Of a stretch of 14,545 nucleotides of DNA, positions 13,954 through 14,545 are shown in pieces. Both the position numbers and the translations under genes were made by a program. Every line of letters starts with the position of its first letter. Within the stretch, counting starts at the first letter, position 1. The notes beneath the pieces are model-generated. The model was given only the letters and a program-made list of their open reading frames with translations. It did not search any database and was not told where the DNA came from. Origin of the DNA: an uncultured Lachnospiraceae bacterium (lineage in GTDB: Bacteria > Bacillota > Clostridia > Lachnospirales > Lachnospiraceae); the NCBI GenBank assembly GCA_900548905.1, contig URMK01000101.1:1-14545 (forward strand), read 5' to 3'.

Positions 13954-14344
13954 TTGAATTGCCTCCTTTATAGATATCGTCATATAGAATGTCCAGCATG
14001 TCGTGCAGTTCTTTTAAAGGAATATCCAGGGCGGAAGCCGCCTGGAGGGCATCCTGAATCTTCAGCTCTACCAGGTGGCGTTTGGCATCCCGGAGCAGCT
14101 CCGTGTTTGCCGCGCTGACAAAAGTGCCTACGCCAACCTGCTGGTTCAGATAGCCTTCCGCTTCCAGTTCGTCATAGACGCGCCGGATGGTCAGGACGCT
14201 GACCCCCAGATCATTGGCAAAACGCCGTATGGAGGGCATGCTGTCACCGTCCTTCAGATCTGCGCGCAGGATGGCGTCCTTCAACTGTTCCTTAATCTGC
14301 AGATAGAGCGGCTGGTCGGAACTGTTGGAAATCAGTATTTTCAT
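13946..14344 (-). CDS. GntR-family repressor, YtrA subfamily
   Basis: The 132-residue product is a short GntR regulator. An N-terminal winged helix-turn-helix (about 10-78: QPLYLQIKEQLKDAILRADL, SMPSIRRFANDLGVSVLTIRR, GYLNQQVGVGTFV) is followed by only about 50 helical residues, the size that defines the YtrA subgroup. The start MKILISNSSDQPLYLQ at 14344 has AAAGG seven bases upstream. The longer in-frame start at 14425 would lie in the promoter. It is first in an operon with an ABC ATPase and permease, and a perfect inverted repeat covers its transcription start, so it probably represses its own operon. In B. subtilis the YtrA operon responds to cell-wall antibiotics; the inducer here is unknown. 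Confidence 0.92.
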   Translation of the reverse strand: MKILISNSSDQPLYLQIKEQLKDAILRADLKDGDSMPSIRRFANDLGVSVLTIRRVYDELEAEGYLNQQVGVGTFVSAANTELLRDAKRHLVELKIQDALQAASALDIPLKELHDMLDILYDDIYKGGNSNE

Positions 14345-14374
14345 GAACGTACCTTTCCGGCAACCGGATTGCCA

Positions 14375-14399
14375 AGTGTGTATGCTTATAATACACACT
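14375..14399. promoter_or_regulatory. Probable YtrA-type operator
   Basis: AGTGTGTAT (14375-14383) and ATACACACT (14391-14399) form a perfect 9-bp inverted repeat with a 7-base spacer. The outer parts read AGTGTG-N13-CACACT, close to the AGTGTA-N13-TACACT layout I recall for B. subtilis YtrA. It overlaps the -10 element and the expected transcription start of the minus-strand operon, a typical repressor position. Confidence 0.8.
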
Positions 14400-14425
14400 A
14401 TATACTTAATACTCTCTGTTGTCAA
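14397..14425 (-). promoter_or_regulatory. Promoter of the GntR-ABC operon
   Basis: On the minus strand, TTGACA (14425-14420), a 17-bp spacer and TATAGT (14402-14397). The -35 is perfect consensus and the -10 differs at one base. It lies about 50 bases before the GntR start and is overlapped at its downstream end by the 14375-14399 inverted repeat. Confidence 0.85.
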
Positions 14426-14465
14426 ACGAAAGTTATGGCCTGCTGCCTGAAAGACCGTAAATGGC

Positions 14466-14534
14466 GTAACAGTTCAGACGGCCCTTTGTATCCTGCGGCA
14501 TCCCCGGCTCCCCCTCCCCTGCTTTTCCCTGGGG
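14466..14534 (-). repeat. Dispersed intergenic repeat, copy R3
   Basis: The reverse complement of 14472-14534 aligns with window positions 1-54 at about 49 of 54 bases with one 9-base gap, so the two copies face each other across the window. On its left it carries the GTAACAGTTCAG module (14466-14477), which R1 lacks. It lies upstream of the GntR operon promoter, in sequence with no gene. Confidence 0.75.
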
Positions 14535-14545
14535 CGGCGCTGCAA

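Noticed and set aside
13303..14118. Open frame of 271 codons on the plus strand across the ABC ATPase and GntR genes
   Set aside because: It spans two well-supported minus-strand genes with complete motifs and good ribosome binding sites. Its own translation shows no domain.
14387..14392. TATAAT on the plus strand within the GntR operator, suggesting a divergent promoter
   Set aside because: The only -35-like sequence upstream (TTGCCA, 14369-14374) leaves a 12-bp spacer. No plus-strand gene follows, and the bases are explained by the operator palindrome.
1..14545. Mobile element, defence island, biosynthetic cluster or CRISPR array
   Set aside because: No transposase, integrase, phage gene, toxin-antitoxin pair, nuclease-helicase defence gene or regularly spaced direct repeats are visible. 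SbcCD and PHP here look like housekeeping repair genes.

Overview
This looks like ordinary chromosome from a Lachnospiraceae-type Clostridia. The support is strong AAAGGAGG-type ribosome binding sites, tightly packed genes, sigma-A promoters of the TTGAC(A/T)-N16/17-TATAAT kind, a CIRCE heat-shock operator, a YtrA-type GntR/ABC operon, and an HtpG reading NGCDAITKL where many homologues read NASDA. The placement is inference from protein style; no rRNA or other marker is present. There is no phage, transposase, CRISPR array, tRNA or evident defence system, and I found no wholly new system.

Layout. Positions 1-54 hold one copy of a dispersed intergenic repeat. A GNAT acetyltransferase (138-596) is followed by a monocistronic branched-chain aminotransferase gene, ilvE (735-1760), with its own promoter and intrinsic terminator. 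Next comes a compact DNA-repair-type operon: a PHP-domain metallophosphoesterase (1923-2714), sbcD (2719-3855) and sbcC (3852-6452). A repeat-bearing intergenic region then carries a near-perfect promoter for a FAD-dependent dehydrogenase of the COG2509 type (6679-8088). That gene overlaps by 4 bp a lipoprotein parvulin peptidyl-prolyl isomerase (8085-9179), followed by a 57-residue DUF3006-like protein (9193-9366). After a 291-bp regulatory region with a hairpin, a LexA-box-like palindrome, a CIRCE operator and two candidate promoters comes htpG (9658-11754). A 19-bp perfect-stem, bidirectional terminator separates it from a convergent operon.

The minus-strand operon (14344 down to 11924) encodes a YtrA-like GntR repressor, an ABC ATPase, an ABC-2 type permease and a small two-helix membrane protein. 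Its promoter (TTGACA-N17-TATAGT) is overlapped by a perfect 9-bp inverted repeat, the probable autoregulatory operator. The window closes with a second, inverted copy of the repeat found at its start; a third, more diverged copy lies at 6464-6520.

The genes fall into separate functional groups: amino-acid metabolism, DNA end processing, protein folding and stress (parvulin and HtpG), and envelope-stress-type ABC export. The points most worth a second look are regulatory: the crowded htpG control region, the YtrA-type operator, and the repeat family that ends up in two gene leaders and at both ends of the window.
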